Origin: Silurus meridionalis
Taxonomy: Eukaryota; Chordata; Actinopteri; Siluriformes; Siluridae
NCBI RefSeq assembly: GCF_014805685.1
Contig: NC_060892.1
Location: 24,308,560-24,372,559 of the forward strand
Direction: 5' to 3'
Length of the DNA: 64,000 nucleotides
Translations under genes and position numbers: made by a program
Notes under the pieces: model-generated
What the model saw: only the letters and a program-made list of their open reading frames with translations
What the model was told of the DNA's origin: nothing
The model's database searches: none
Part shown: piece by piece, positions 13,923 to 23,570 of the stretch
How positions within the stretch are numbered: position 1 is the stretch's first letter
Layout of the letters: every line of letters begins with the position of its first letter

Positions 13923-15626
13923 CTGCAGCCAAGACTCTGGCCAGGAAACCATATTTAATGGTCCCGTGAAATCTGTGAGTTATATTTTATGATGCCAAAG
14001 AAGTCCTGGAATCATGAGGCATTGTGTAGGCTTGATTATAAAGAAGTTCTTCTTGGTGTGTAGTGCTGATAGAGAGTGTATGAGGTTGTTTAATGCGAGG
14101 ACCTTGAGCTAGATTTGTTGAATCTCCAGAACGAATCAGACCTGATATGATGTAGGGAGATTTTCATGCAGCACTACTGACAAATGCGGTAGTTGAGAAC
14201 CCTCAGGGATCCGACCCACCGCATAGCACAACACAAAATGGACACGCTTTCTTGAATTGAGAACCTTGCAGAGTTGAGGTCAGATAATGCGTCTGGATGT
14301 CTGAAATTTACAATCACATTTGCGGCATTTAGCAGACGCCCTTTTCCAGAGTGACATACAAAAGTGCTTGTCTGAAATACCATGTCTGAATCCCTGAAAT
14401 ACTGAAAACTGAAAAGTCTGAATACCATGTCTGAAATGTCTAAAATACAAATCCATGGGTCTCCATGGGTTCTGGGAGTTCTATGTGTGATAGTGGAGAG
14501 TTGACTAAGCAGCATTATTGACTCAAGTCCTTCTTGAAGACGATGGAGTTACAGATCATTAAATGTATCCCTTGTAAGTTCCCTTGTACAAAAAACAGCT
14601 CTAGCCAACCGTGGACATCTGTGAGCTCATCCAGATATGAAGATTGAGCTTCCACAGAGTGTGTTACTCCAAATTTGTCTTCACTTTACACAGGTGCTCT
14701 CTGGTATAATTGGGCTAGCCAAATAATGCAGCCAATGCCTTTTAAGGATGGAAATTCAGTTCCATTTTTGGCATCTAGATCAGTTTATTTGGAATGAGCA
14801 CCACCATTGTTAAAATAATGTACTGTTATGGAATGGTATGAAGAAGCTAAACAGCCTGATTTCTTTCTAGCCCAGACTGTAGATTCATTCATCTGATCTG
14901 GCAGTCATGTCTTGTGTTTACACAAAATAAAGCCCTCGATTTTACATGCATTTAAACAGAATTTTTTTTTTTAAGTCTATGCTGCTGATCTACCAGAATG
15001 TAAAATACAGTTGCGGGTGTAATGAACCAGTTGGGTTAATTATTCTGTTGTCCTTTATGTCATGAAATTTATCTGAAAGAAAAACAGATCGCGCACGACG
15101 TTCAATCCAAGTGCAGATCATCCAAATGCAAATGACTCATAAGGACAGGGGACAGAACTGAATGTTACATTTATCTGGATTTCATAATAGCTTCATTGAC
15201 AAGATCATGCTTTTGATAAATCTTAGACTATATTCCTTCCACCACATATCACAACTTGCCGTCAGTGCATATGTTGAACTATTAGACACAAACTTTTTGT
15301 TGTGTGCAGGTTAACACTGTTTATAGGGCCTGTATGGTGTCTCTGTCAGGCTACATTACAAATTTCAAACATATGGGTCATGCCTGTGTCTTCTTCTGCT
15401 TGAACATATGTTCTTAAGGTGCTAACCTTGTTCTGCTCATGGGGACTATTTGGAAATGTTATTGTGTGAATGCGAATGTTTCAAAGGGCTTCTATATTGA
15501 ATTTCCTTTAATAAAAGTGCAAGGAACATTTCTTGCGCAGGCTGATTACCTTGAAGAACTTAGCAAAGTCTGCTAGTCAGTCCGTTTTTTTGCTAGCTGA
15601 TGCTTTCAATCAAATATTTTGGACTG

Positions 15627-15682
<56 letters not shown>

Positions 15683-18600
15683 TGTTCAAAGAGTGTCCTG
15701 CATGAGACAAACCATTTCATGTGTCATATTTGAACCTATTGTTTGTAATCCCTGTAATCTCAGGCCACTGAGTTACTCAGAACAGTGAAGTAGAAGAGTG
15801 CTTAGCACAAACGTCACACAGTTTGCTTCATTTTCTTGTCCTCGGGCTGCTGAAGGGGTCTTTGAGATATGTCCTGTCAGTCTATATTACAAATTTCAAC
15901 CATATGGGTCATACCTCTGCTCGAACTTGCACTCTCAAGAAGAGTGCTTTGTACCAGACTTTGGATTTGTTCTTGTGCGATTCGAAATGTTTAATGGGGC
16001 TTCGATTTCATCCAGCGTCTTACATACCCATTGGTTTCACATTGTCGGATGCCTGTGGAAGTAATCACAGCAACGCAAAACAATCTTTCACATGGTGACT
16101 CTGAGACTTGTCGGCTTTCGTGTGGAATTTGAGGGCAACGGGACTAGCATGAGCAACAAGGCAGCTGTAAAAGAACCGCAGCTGGTCGGGATTATCCGAT
16201 CATCCTGAACATAATCTTTCCAAATGCAAGTACCGCTGCTTTTATATGAATACGTATAGTGAAGAAATACAACACATTATTAAATTTCTACTGCATTTCT
16301 ACATGGGTCTATGCCAATCCACTGACTTTGGGTCTCTTTTTATATTTTGCAGAACACTAGTTCAGGACAGCCTGGCCCGAAAGGACCAAAAGGACATAGA
16401 GGACCTGAAGGACCACCTGTGAGTATAAAAAAAAAAAAAAAAAAATGGTTTGATCCTGTCATGTGACAACTTTGATTCAAAGGGCAGTGTAACACACTAC
16501 TTTATGGATGCAGGACATTTTTTGCCCTGTTCTACATACATCAGTTTAAATACACCTACGATTATCTGGTGTTTCTGCGTTTGACAGGGATGAGAAATTA
16601 CACCATTCCTCCACCCTATATATAAATATATATATACGGTATATATTGGACACACATTCTGGACTAGTGTTGAATGTTGTCTTATGAGTTACAAGCCTGG
16701 AGGAAGAGCCTGCTTGCTCTCAGGCACAAATTCCACCATGCTTTGCTCTGGACGACGTCCACAAAGGAGGAGACTCCACCTCAAAAATGCTCTTATTTGG
16801 AGCTCGATGTCTCTTGAAGCAGCTTATCCCTGGCAGAGATCCTGCTGTGTAAGAAGACTGAAAGGCTTTCTGGCTAGTGCTATAGAAAGAGCAAATGATG
16901 TTAGGATTTGCTTAGGTGGTCATTTAAACATATATACGTGCTTTATACATATTGTAATCAGTATATATTGTTTTTTAATCTTTTCTTTCTAATGACCAGG
17001 GACCTCCTGGACCTCCCGGGCCTCCTGGTGTTGATGTAAGTTCTCCCTGATTTCTGAAAATAAAAACATTTATGTATTAATATTATTAAGTTCTTCGAGT
17101 AGCAGTGGTATAGTTCAGTATGAAGTAATGTGGATTGAATAAGTTGTGATAATATTAATTACTCTTTGAGAATTAATCAGAACCAAGTGTCCAAAGTGTT
17201 TTGAAAGAAAGCCTGGAGTATTCTTTCCAAACCATGTTTCCAGGCCAGGAGCTCTCATTCGAGGGCCGTTTTGGTGCGGTGGAAATTAAATGGAACTGTT
17301 TGACTGTTTCAGCCAGTTGTCTCTAAAGTATTTCTTTTTTTTTTTTTAACTGCTTGAATGCTGGAATAGTTTCCCATGGATGATGTTATCTGGTTGTCAT
17401 TAGTTAGCTTGCTAGTTGGAATCTTCTAGCTAAGTTCTTTGGAAATCTACCTCTGTTTTACATAATAATCCAGTTTCAATGATACGACAGAGACGAAGAA
17501 TTTAATTCAAATGAATGAAGAGCAGGTAACGAATTTGTGTACACCAACTTCTTACATTCCAAAAGTATTGGAACACCGGTCTTTTCCATCCATATGTAGT
17601 TCTTTCCCAATCCACAAAGTTGTATCGGATGTCTTTGAACTAAGAGACCCAAACCTATCCCTTGTCCCCAAAGCCAGTTCCATAAAGATATGGTTTGGAA
17701 GATCTTGAGTGGCCTGCTATTGAGCTCTGCCCTCAACCTTATTTGGATAAATTGGAACACTGACTGCATCCCTGATCTCCTCACCTCACCACACCAGCAC
17801 CTGAGTTTACTAACGTCCTTGACCACATACTCAACAAGCACCACTCCAAATCGAGTGGAACATCTTCCCAAGAGAGGATGGTATTATACCAGGAAATGGG
17901 GACCAAATGTGGAATGCGATGTTCAAAAAGCACATACCGATGAATTTAGTATAATTTTAGACTATTTGTTACATAAGCGCTCTGTACATCTAGAGATACA
18001 AGTCATAAAATATGTTTTTAATGAGAATCATGCTTTTCAAATTCATGCAGATGCTGTATGAAAGAGTTTCTGGTCAGATGAAGTTAGAAAGCAAGATTTA
18101 TTATGCAGATAATGAGCATTTTTCCCTTCTTTTGTAGGACTGTGAGATCCTGGATGTCATCATGAGGATGTGCTGTGAGTACGCTTTTTTTCTGATGTCT
18201 TTTGACCCACAAGATTTTTCCAAAGCCTATAAATTCAAACTGAGCAAACCCCTGTCAACATTAGACAGACTTAGATAGCTTGAAGTAACAAAAGACAACA
18301 AAGCATCCTGGGAAACCAGACTATGGTCAACTGTTTATCTAGGTCTCTGAGTCATTAGCAATATATGAACAGCCATTTTTTTGTAAATTCTTATTATAAT
18401 GTACTATTCATTTATTTGGGGGTTGGGGTGGAGATACAATTTGTCTGTGCAGAGTTAATTTATAATCTCAATTTTATTTTATTTTTTTTGCTACTTCCTG
18501 TCACACAGTGTAATGGAAAATCTAATTCTCAAGGGTTTATTTTCTTTCTTTTTTGTTCCCCTGCAGCTTGTTGTGGTGAGTAGATGTTTCTTCTTTCGCT

Positions 18601-20751
18601 TTGAAATATGCAATAGGAATGGACCCTAACACTTTTTGGTTTGTATCAGAACTTGCGAAACCGTGGCTGAAATTGACGTCTGAATGCTTTGTGTTTGTTT
18701 AGAGTGCAAGTGTGGACCCCTGAACATTACCTTTATCGTGGACAGCTCCGAGAGTATCGGCGCTAGCAACTTTGCTATTGCTAAGGACTTCATCATTGCT
18801 GTCATTGACCGACTGGTCAGAGATCAGCAAGTCCGAGTAAGGCTCCTAAAAAGCAATAAAAAGAACGAAAGCTTTGTGTGTTCGTAGCGAAACATTGTGA
18901 AACATGTTGTGTGCAGTTCAGCTTGGCGGAAAGTCATGTCGGTGTGGTGCAATACAGTGGGGAAAAGGCTCAAGAGGTTGTGAAGCTCGGGGACCCCAAC
19001 ATCTTGAATATTACAACGCTCAAGCAGTATGCGGATCAAACACATCATGGAAAAAGCTTTCATTTGAATGTGTTGACCGATCTGCCCTTCCATGTCTTAT
19101 ATATGTTCCCTTTTGTAACTCAGGCATATTAAACAGTTGCGTTGGTTGGCTGAAGCCACTTACACTGGAGAGGCCCTCGAGTTTTCATGGAATAACATGA
19201 TCAACCAGCTGGGCGCGGACCACTCGAACAGTGTAGTGCTGGTCTTGACTGACGGCCGTTCAGATACGACCCGAGATAAAGTTCCGCTAGACACACTTTG
19301 TCGCAGAGGTCTACAGGTAACAGCAGGCCACTAGACTTTCCACAGCTGTAATAATTACAGTGTACACTTTCTAAGTGATACAACTTTTTCTTTTTTTTGT
19401 TTTTTTTTTTAGGTTGTTGGAGTAGGTGTTCTGGACTATACAGGTAGACAGCCCAACAGCGATCAGGTAGGAGACGTGAGCTGCTCAAGCGATCCAACTA
19501 AACCGGGCGCCTCCTTCGTCCTGAACAACTTCGGCATGCTGCTGGACGATACTTTCCTCCAAAACGTGACCGAACAAATGTGTAAAGGTGAAATTCCGAA
19601 ACACGTACATTATAACGCGTTCCTTTTAGAGGTAGAAACGAATTTGTTCGGGACACGAAAGTAACGTTTTTTATTTCGTTTTTCAGAGAAGAAGTGCCCG
19701 AGTTACACGTGTCCAAGTGAGTATTTCTATAATCTAAAATCTAGAATAAAAAAAAAAAGGTATTCTGTTTGAGATAATGTTGAGACCAATACACTGTAAG
19801 GCTAAAAGTATAAGGACATCATATTTGTATCTAGTTTTTCTCCAAACCGATCACAAAGCACACAATGTTGAATTGGCAGAAATCTGCAGTAAACAAAAAC
19901 AAACAGAAAGCCTTCCCAGAAGAATGGAGGTTATTATAACAAGAAATTGTGGACTAAATCTGAAATATAATATACATATTTTTTTAATCAGTAATTAAAC
20001 ATTTGTAATTGGTCAGATGTCCACTGACTTTTGCCCACACTGTACATTTGCATTATTTCATAATTCGCATTTAGAGCTGCTACAAAGCCTCTGTTCTTTT
20101 TGCTATAGAACCAGCAACAGGAGCTTTCTGTTTAAAACACGTATCTGTGTTTCAGTTTCCTTTAAGGACCCCACAGACATCCTGGTTATGATGGATAGCT
20201 CTGCTAGCGTTGGCGCCAAAAACTTCGAGCTGACCCAAAACTTCACAAAGAAACTGGTGAAGCGCTTCCTGACGGCCGAGAGAGTGAGAAACGTTCGTGT
20301 CCGCGTTGCCGTCGGCCAGTACAGCGAAAGCGCCAAACTCGAAGCTGCCTTAGATCAAAATTACACTGTAGTGGCCGCCAAGATCGCAGAAGCCAAGTTC
20401 CAGAACGCAGGAACGCAGGTGACCGAGGCACTCCGTTTCGCCATTAACCAGTTCAGGGGAGGCCCGAACAGGAAGAAGAAGCTGCTCTTGTTTTCCGATG
20501 GCCGCTCGCAAGGTATGAGCTCTGAGCAGTTAGTCGAGGTGGTAAGGGAAGTTCACAAACAAGGCATTGAGGTTTTCGTTCTGGCTGTCGAGAATCAGCT
20601 AAATCAATACAACCTGCACGTCTTGGCAAGTCACGAACGGGGTGATAACAACATCTACACATCTCGCCATCTAATCAGGGCTCCTGACTATAACTCGTTG
20701 CTTAGGGGAGTCTTTTACCAAACTGTGTCCCGGAAGATTTCACTGGATTGA
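359..20751 (+). CDS. col6a1: Collagen type VI alpha-1 chain, 5'-truncated by the window edge
   Basis: This gene encodes a secreted matrix protein, the alpha-1 chain of collagen VI, which assembles with alpha-2 and an alpha-3-type chain into beaded microfibrils. The exons seen are 359-379, 487-531, 628-681, 1351-1395, 1502-1528, 1623-1649, 1729-1773, 3504-3557, 4221-4283, 4433-4495, 4736-4789, 5016-5051, 5167-5229, 5732-5794, 8350-8412, 8504-8566, 8648-8698, 8797-8832, 9351-9413, 16353-16418, 17000-17035, 18138-18174, 18567-18575, 18703-18836, 18917-19026, 19124-19316, 19413-19587, 19687-19716 and 20156-20751. All phases join and give 2322 nt including the stop. The order is CCSFDCT, a 336-residue Gly-X-Y helix, the cysteine cluster CSCCECKCGP, VWA C1 and VWA C2. 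CCSF, the MKGD/MKGEKG-like start and the SCCECKCGP cluster identify alpha-1 rather than alpha-2. About 250 N-terminal residues (signal peptide and N1) must lie upstream. Confidence 0.96.
1853..2285 (+). mobile_element. Tc1/mariner-like non-autonomous element, copy 1 (col6a1 intron)
   Basis: It starts TATATGGGCAAAAGTATTGG and ends in the inverted form ACTTTTGTCCATATAGTG. The inside is an eroded relic of Tc1-type sequence (GGCCTGCTATAGAG ... CTCAACACCAG). The same family recurs many times in this window. Full-length copies are about 400-440 bp. Confidence 0.8.
2890..2972 (+). repeat. G-rich minisatellite in a col6a1 intron
   Basis: About five units of a roughly 15-bp motif of the form GGGTGGGGTTAAATT, with variants GGGTGTGGTTAAATT and GGGTGGGGTTGAATT. 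The G-runs are all on the + (transcribed RNA) strand. Confidence 0.75.
3581..3629. repeat. (TG)n microsatellite
   Basis: About 24 uninterrupted TG units directly downstream of the 3504-3557 exon donor. Confidence 0.95.
4545..4680 (+). mobile_element. Degenerate SINE fragment (col6a1 intron)
   Basis: GGCCATTGGTTAAGATGTC, AGCTGCCACTTTTGGGTTC and TTGAGCAAGGCCTTCAATCC match the body of the SINE family seen at 36205. The tail is lost. Confidence 0.5.
6601..6795. mobile_element. Hairpin-type MITE with 21-bp terminal inverted repeats
   Basis: GTTCAAAAAGAATGAACCGA at 6601-6620 is the reverse complement of the segment at 6776-6795, with one mismatch at the outermost position. The next base inward also pairs. 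The 195-bp unit has no coding capacity and sits in a col6a1 intron. The structure is that of a miniature inverted-repeat transposable element, and its superfamily is not clear from this copy. Confidence 0.75.
7392..7500 (+). repeat. Dispersed teleost repeat, head portion
   Basis: AAGTTTATTTCACAACAGAC and CTCAAAGCAGCTTTACAGAA start a repeat whose other part (GGCAAGGAAAAACTCCC, AACCTTGAGAGGAACCAGAC) appears at 30739-30850. I do not know a family name. Confidence 0.55.
12845..13570 (+). mobile_element. Non-LTR retrotransposon (LINE, CR1/L2-like) fragment with internal deletion
   Basis: The + strand frame from about 12916 reads [20 protein letters not shown] and [14 protein letters not shown], a reverse-transcriptase N-terminal region (NDYRPI-type motif). 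After about 13200 it jumps to the C-terminal part ([28 protein letters not shown]) and the 3' UTR. The polymerase core is deleted and frames are shifted, so it is dead. It lies in the 6.9-kb col6a1 intron. Confidence 0.8.
13864..13920. repeat. (TA)n microsatellite
   Basis: Pure AT alternation of about 57 bp in the large col6a1 intron. Confidence 0.95.
14308..14362 (-). mobile_element. SINE tail fragment
   Basis: CACATTTGCGGCATTTAGCA followed by GACGCCCTTTTCCAGAGTGA is the reversed tail of the V-SINE-like family. No head is present. Confidence 0.55.
15629..15680. repeat. (TA)n microsatellite
   Basis: Pure alternating run of about 52 bp. The frames across it (Ile-Tyr repeats) are artefacts. 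Confidence 0.95.
17551..17945 (+). mobile_element. Tc1/mariner-like non-autonomous element, copy 2 (col6a1 intron)
   Basis: It opens CCAAAAGTATTGGAACACC, followed by the family's internal landmarks (CCATATGTAGTTC, GAGTGGCCTGCTATTGAGC, GGAACATCTTCCCAAGAG). The ends are degraded. The open frame across it is a relic without a start or intact domain. Confidence 0.75.
18138..18836 (+). other. col6a1: col6a1 helix-to-C1 junction and start of VWA C1, including a 9-nt exon
   Basis: Exon 18138-18174 encodes [12 protein letters not shown] and ends in phase 1. Exon 18567-18575 is only 9 nt. Exon 18703-18836 resumes with ECKCGP and the first half of the C1 A-domain. Joined, they read MRMC-SCC-ECKCGP, which matches the cysteine-rich knot that follows the helix in alpha-1(VI). 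C1 carries the MIDAS signature DSSES and a sequon (NIT) next to it. The 9-nt exon has a clean pyrimidine tract and cag acceptor, and the donor is gtgag, so I regard it as real. Confidence 0.93.
18917..19716 (+). other. col6a1: col6a1 VWA C1 domain, remaining exons
   Basis: Exons 18917-19026, 19124-19316, 19413-19587 and 19687-19716 complete the C1 von Willebrand A domain and the Cys-rich linker to C2. Visible landmarks are GVVQYS (beta strand), TYTGEAL (MIDAS loop 2 region), [10 protein letters not shown] (MIDAS Asp loop) and the linker [10 protein letters not shown]. Sequons NIT and NVT are present. The three introns inside C1 are short (80-97 nt). The residues before TYTGEAL are LAEA where human alpha-1 has MAGG (recalled). 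Confidence 0.94.
19787..20046 (+). mobile_element. Tc1/mariner-like element fragment, copy 3 (last intron of col6a1)
   Basis: Both termini (CACTGTAAGGCTAAAAGTAT and GACTTTTGCCCACACTGTAC) survive, but the middle is deleted. It lies just before the C2 exon and accounts for most of that intron. Confidence 0.75.
20156..20751 (+). other. col6a1: col6a1 terminal coding exon: VWA C2 domain and stop
   Basis: A single large exon encodes the whole C2 A-domain. It follows a 439-nt intron ending in tgtttcag. Landmarks are [20 protein letters not shown] with the MIDAS motif [16 protein letters not shown], and the chain terminus [17 protein letters not shown] followed by TGA. The end closely resembles the human alpha-1 ending. 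Sequons NFT and NYT occur. The 244-codon open frame that starts near 20017 runs through intron; only the part from 20156 is coding. Confidence 0.95.
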
Positions 20752-21400
20752 GAAGGAAGTAGGGATGCGGTGTCTCCTGAATAAGCAGATGTTTGGGCAG
20801 CGGGGATGGGGTGGGGGGGTGATGACTAACAAGTACATAATGGAACGGGGCAATAGAGCACAAGCAACTTTTTACATTTTTTTCATTTCATTCGTGATTC
20901 ATATTTCAGCGTACATCACGTAGGGATTTTCTGCGTTATATATATGAGAGGTATGTCATTTTATACGCATTTTAAAGAGTAAAGGTATCAGTTAGATTTC
21001 CTAGAAGGTTACGACCATTCGTATACGATACTTTTTTTTTTGCGAAACAACTTGTCTATAGTACAGAAAGAAGTTCTTTATCGAGATAACACGTACCGTC
21101 GCCGTCATCCTCGCCTTCATGCTCGTCTCCTCGGAAACAGATCGTCTTTCTGAAGCCCGATTTATTACGTTCCCATGCTTTATGTCCTTGTTTTTATTTG
21201 AATCAAAATTTCACTTGAATGTAAATTTGGTGCTACCAATGTACACTCAGGCTACATACAAAAGCAAATTTGTTATTGTGCCTTCTATTTTTGTTTGGTT
21301 TTTTAATGTGTACAATTTTCTACGTTATAAACGTTTTTGAAATTAATCCTGGGGATGGCTGTAGAGGGAGTTTTCAATAAAGAATTCTTCACCCACTAAA
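20752..21400 (+). other. col6a1: col6a1 3' untranslated region with polyadenylation signal
   Basis: Non-coding sequence follows the stop codon. The first good AATAAA hexamer is at 21376-21381, followed within about 30 nt by a GT/T-rich segment, so cleavage near 21400 is likely. A G-rich stretch lies at 20801-20819. The exact 3' end is an inference without cDNA. Confidence 0.65.
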
Positions 21401-23199
21401 CCTGTGTCTTGTTTAACAATGGGGAAGTAGTCAAACCCTAGTGGGGGGGTCAACACTTTTTTTCCCTCGCCTTTATCAGAGTTTGTGTATGTTTGTTTCT
21501 CCGGTTCTCCAGAACATCCCAACAAGTCTTTCCAACATTCTTTCTCATAGTTTTTACTTTTGTATCTGTTGTTGCTGGATTCCTTTGTTTATCAGTAGAA
21601 CATCACTCAGAAGTCGCAAACTCATGTTCCATGTTGTTCGATACAAGGGAGAAAAGGTCCTTACCGAGATCACTGTGAGGTTCATAGACAACAGAAGGTG
21701 CTCCTGGGTTTCTTGGTGCACAATGCAGTGATTCTTTCAATAAAATCCAGCGTATGTCCTATAGGATAGTGGACATCCAAACATGGTACAACCATGAATC
21801 CATAATATTGACCACTGCAGACACTGTCCAGTGTGTGCCAGGAGGAATACCACATCTCCATGAATTTTATAAAAAGTGAAGCCAGATCATCTTTACCCAG
21901 GGTATTTTTTTTTAAGATTATACCTTTCAAGTTTTTTCGTTCCTCTCTTCCAGTAATCTTGAAATGACGGTAAAGGGATGCTTTCCCTCTTAGAGCCCAG
22001 TTTGGCGATTATGGTCTTGGTCAAAAACTCCTTATGCTTTGAAAGAACTGGATTTGACAGTTCTCGACAGGGGACACTTTTTATGAGCTAAACAGATGAA
22101 AAGTAAAACGAGCAGCTAAGGGTTGATTCGATTAACTCTGGTGAAGAATTGGCAACCCTGCCCTTTTTGGCACTTTTGCAGTGTAAGGGTTTGTACAAGG
22201 TCCAGCATGGTAGTGTGTATATACGAGTGTGTATAATGAGTTGTTCCAGGATGAGGTCAAAACTGTGACAAATTCTGAAACCCTATCCAGATGTGACTCA
22301 CTGCAATTAGGACTGAAATGGTGTTGGTTTTTTTTTTGTTTTCTGTTTTTTAAATTTGGGTCAGAGCATTCTACTCTAAACGAGCCTTTGAGCGACATAA
22401 CAAAACGGCACAAATGAGGAATTATCTGCCTCATTGTGTACACTTTGGCAGCTCTATGAAACTGTGGAAATGATTCCTCTGAATGGCTGCAAAAAGATTT
22501 GTGTTGCGTAAAAAAAAATACACTGATCATGCTACATTTTCCATTCAGTTGACTTCCTTTCATATTTATGTAGAAACAAGCTCAATGGTCTTCAACATCA
22601 TGGGGTGACCTCTTTAGAAAATCTAAGATTTCCATAATCAAGAATCATCCCATTTTAAAGAACACAGCTGCCTGCCACATTTTACCACTGGCCCCACGAT
22701 ATCAAGTTTCTGCCCATTTTCAAATTTTGTAGGTCTAATATGACCATAGCTTCAGGCTTCATCAGAGCTCTCAGAGGATGGACGTTCCCCAGGCAAACTG
22801 TGTGGGCGTCGCAGTCTTCATTCGCATGCAGAGAAAACCCACAGCCCGAAGTACAGGGCCGAATGTCTCCGAGTTGATTTGGGATTGGTTGGATCGCAAT
22901 ACGGAAAAGTCTTAGTAAACTAAACAGTAGCTAATTTGGAGAGTTTCTACAGCAACCATGGAAAAGTTAGTAAAAACCCAAGAGATCCCAAGAGGAAAGT
23001 AATGTACTTCGGAAGCACACACAAATGACGAGACTCAATAGCTTAACTATAGATATTGAAAATATTTGTAAAAATGTACACATGGCATACATATATACAA
23101 ATTAAACATGTCATATACTATATCTATAGCTATACAGTATGAGTAAAAGTAGCTACAGTTGCATATTGTGGTTTAGAGTTGCATGTACATTTCATGAAT
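21400..23199. other. Intergenic stretch after col6a1, nothing recognised
   Basis: I read both strands and found no protein family, RNA gene or repeat that I can name. Short frames of 60-140 codons occur, as expected by chance in AT-rich DNA. Confidence 0.5.
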
Positions 23200-23570
23200 A
23201 AAACTAATTCCACATTTAATAACCTCCACTCTTCTGGGAAGATGTTCCACTAAATTTTGCTTGTGGAGATTTGTGATCATTTAGCCACAAGAGCATTAGT
23301 AGTGAAAAAAAGTGAGGTGAGGAGACCTGGGGTGCAGTCAGCATTCCAATTTGTCCAATAGGGTTGAGGTCAGAGCTCTATAGCAGGCTATTTGAGAGCT
23401 ACATCTTCCAACCCATGTAAGATGTTTGCTTTGTGTACAATAGCATGGTCATGAGGGAACAATTTTGGGTCTCCTAGTTCAAAGAATGCTACTGCATCTA
23501 AAGACGTAATATACAATTGTGTGCCTCCAGCTTAGGAGACTTTGAGAAGGAACCACATATGGTGTACTAT
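23200..23570 (-). mobile_element. Tc1/mariner-like element, copy 4
   Basis: Same family in reverse orientation (CTCTTCTGGGAAGATGTTCC ... GGTTGAGGTCAGAGCTC ... AACCACATATGG). It lies between col6a1 and col6a2. Confidence 0.75.

Larger units (their letters stand above)
9414..16352 (+). other. col6a1 large intron (6.9 kb)
   Basis: The largest intron of the visible gene lies exactly at the NTSS interruption of the helix. It contains a LINE fragment (12845-13570), a SINE tail (14308-14362) and two long TA runs (13864-13920, 15629-15680). The remaining sequence shows nothing I recognise. No extra collagen exon was found in it. Confidence 0.75.
487..17035 (+). other. col6a1: col6a1 triple-helix exon block (20 exons)
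   Basis: These twenty exons encode uninterrupted or nearly uninterrupted Gly-X-Y repeats and always begin with a Gly codon (GGN) after the acceptor AG, apart from the first and the 16353 exon. Most lengths are multiples of 9 nt (27, 36, 45, 54, 63). The exceptions are the exon at 8648-8698 (51 nt), which carries the GPAGNGTEG interruption, and 16353-16418 (66 nt), which begins with NTSS before Gly-X-Y resumes. RGD triplets occur in GSRGDPG (5167 exon), GYRGDEG (8350 exon) and GPRGDPG (8797 exon); RGD is a known integrin-recognition sequence. Cysteines sit in GCKGSPG (3504 exon) and GCHGFQ (8648 exon). Confidence 0.95.

Noticed and set aside
15533..15788. Frames rich in Ile-Tyr repeats
   Set aside because: They are translations of the TA microsatellite at 15629-15680.
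16684..16992. 102-codon frame inside a col6a1 intron
   Set aside because: No collagen repeat or A-domain pattern. It ends at the acceptor of the next helix exon by chance and has no usable donor.
20017..20155. 5' extension of the C2 frame
   Set aside because: It is intronic, with part of a MITE at its start. The acceptor at 20155 and the phase from exon 19687-19716 set the true exon start at 20156.
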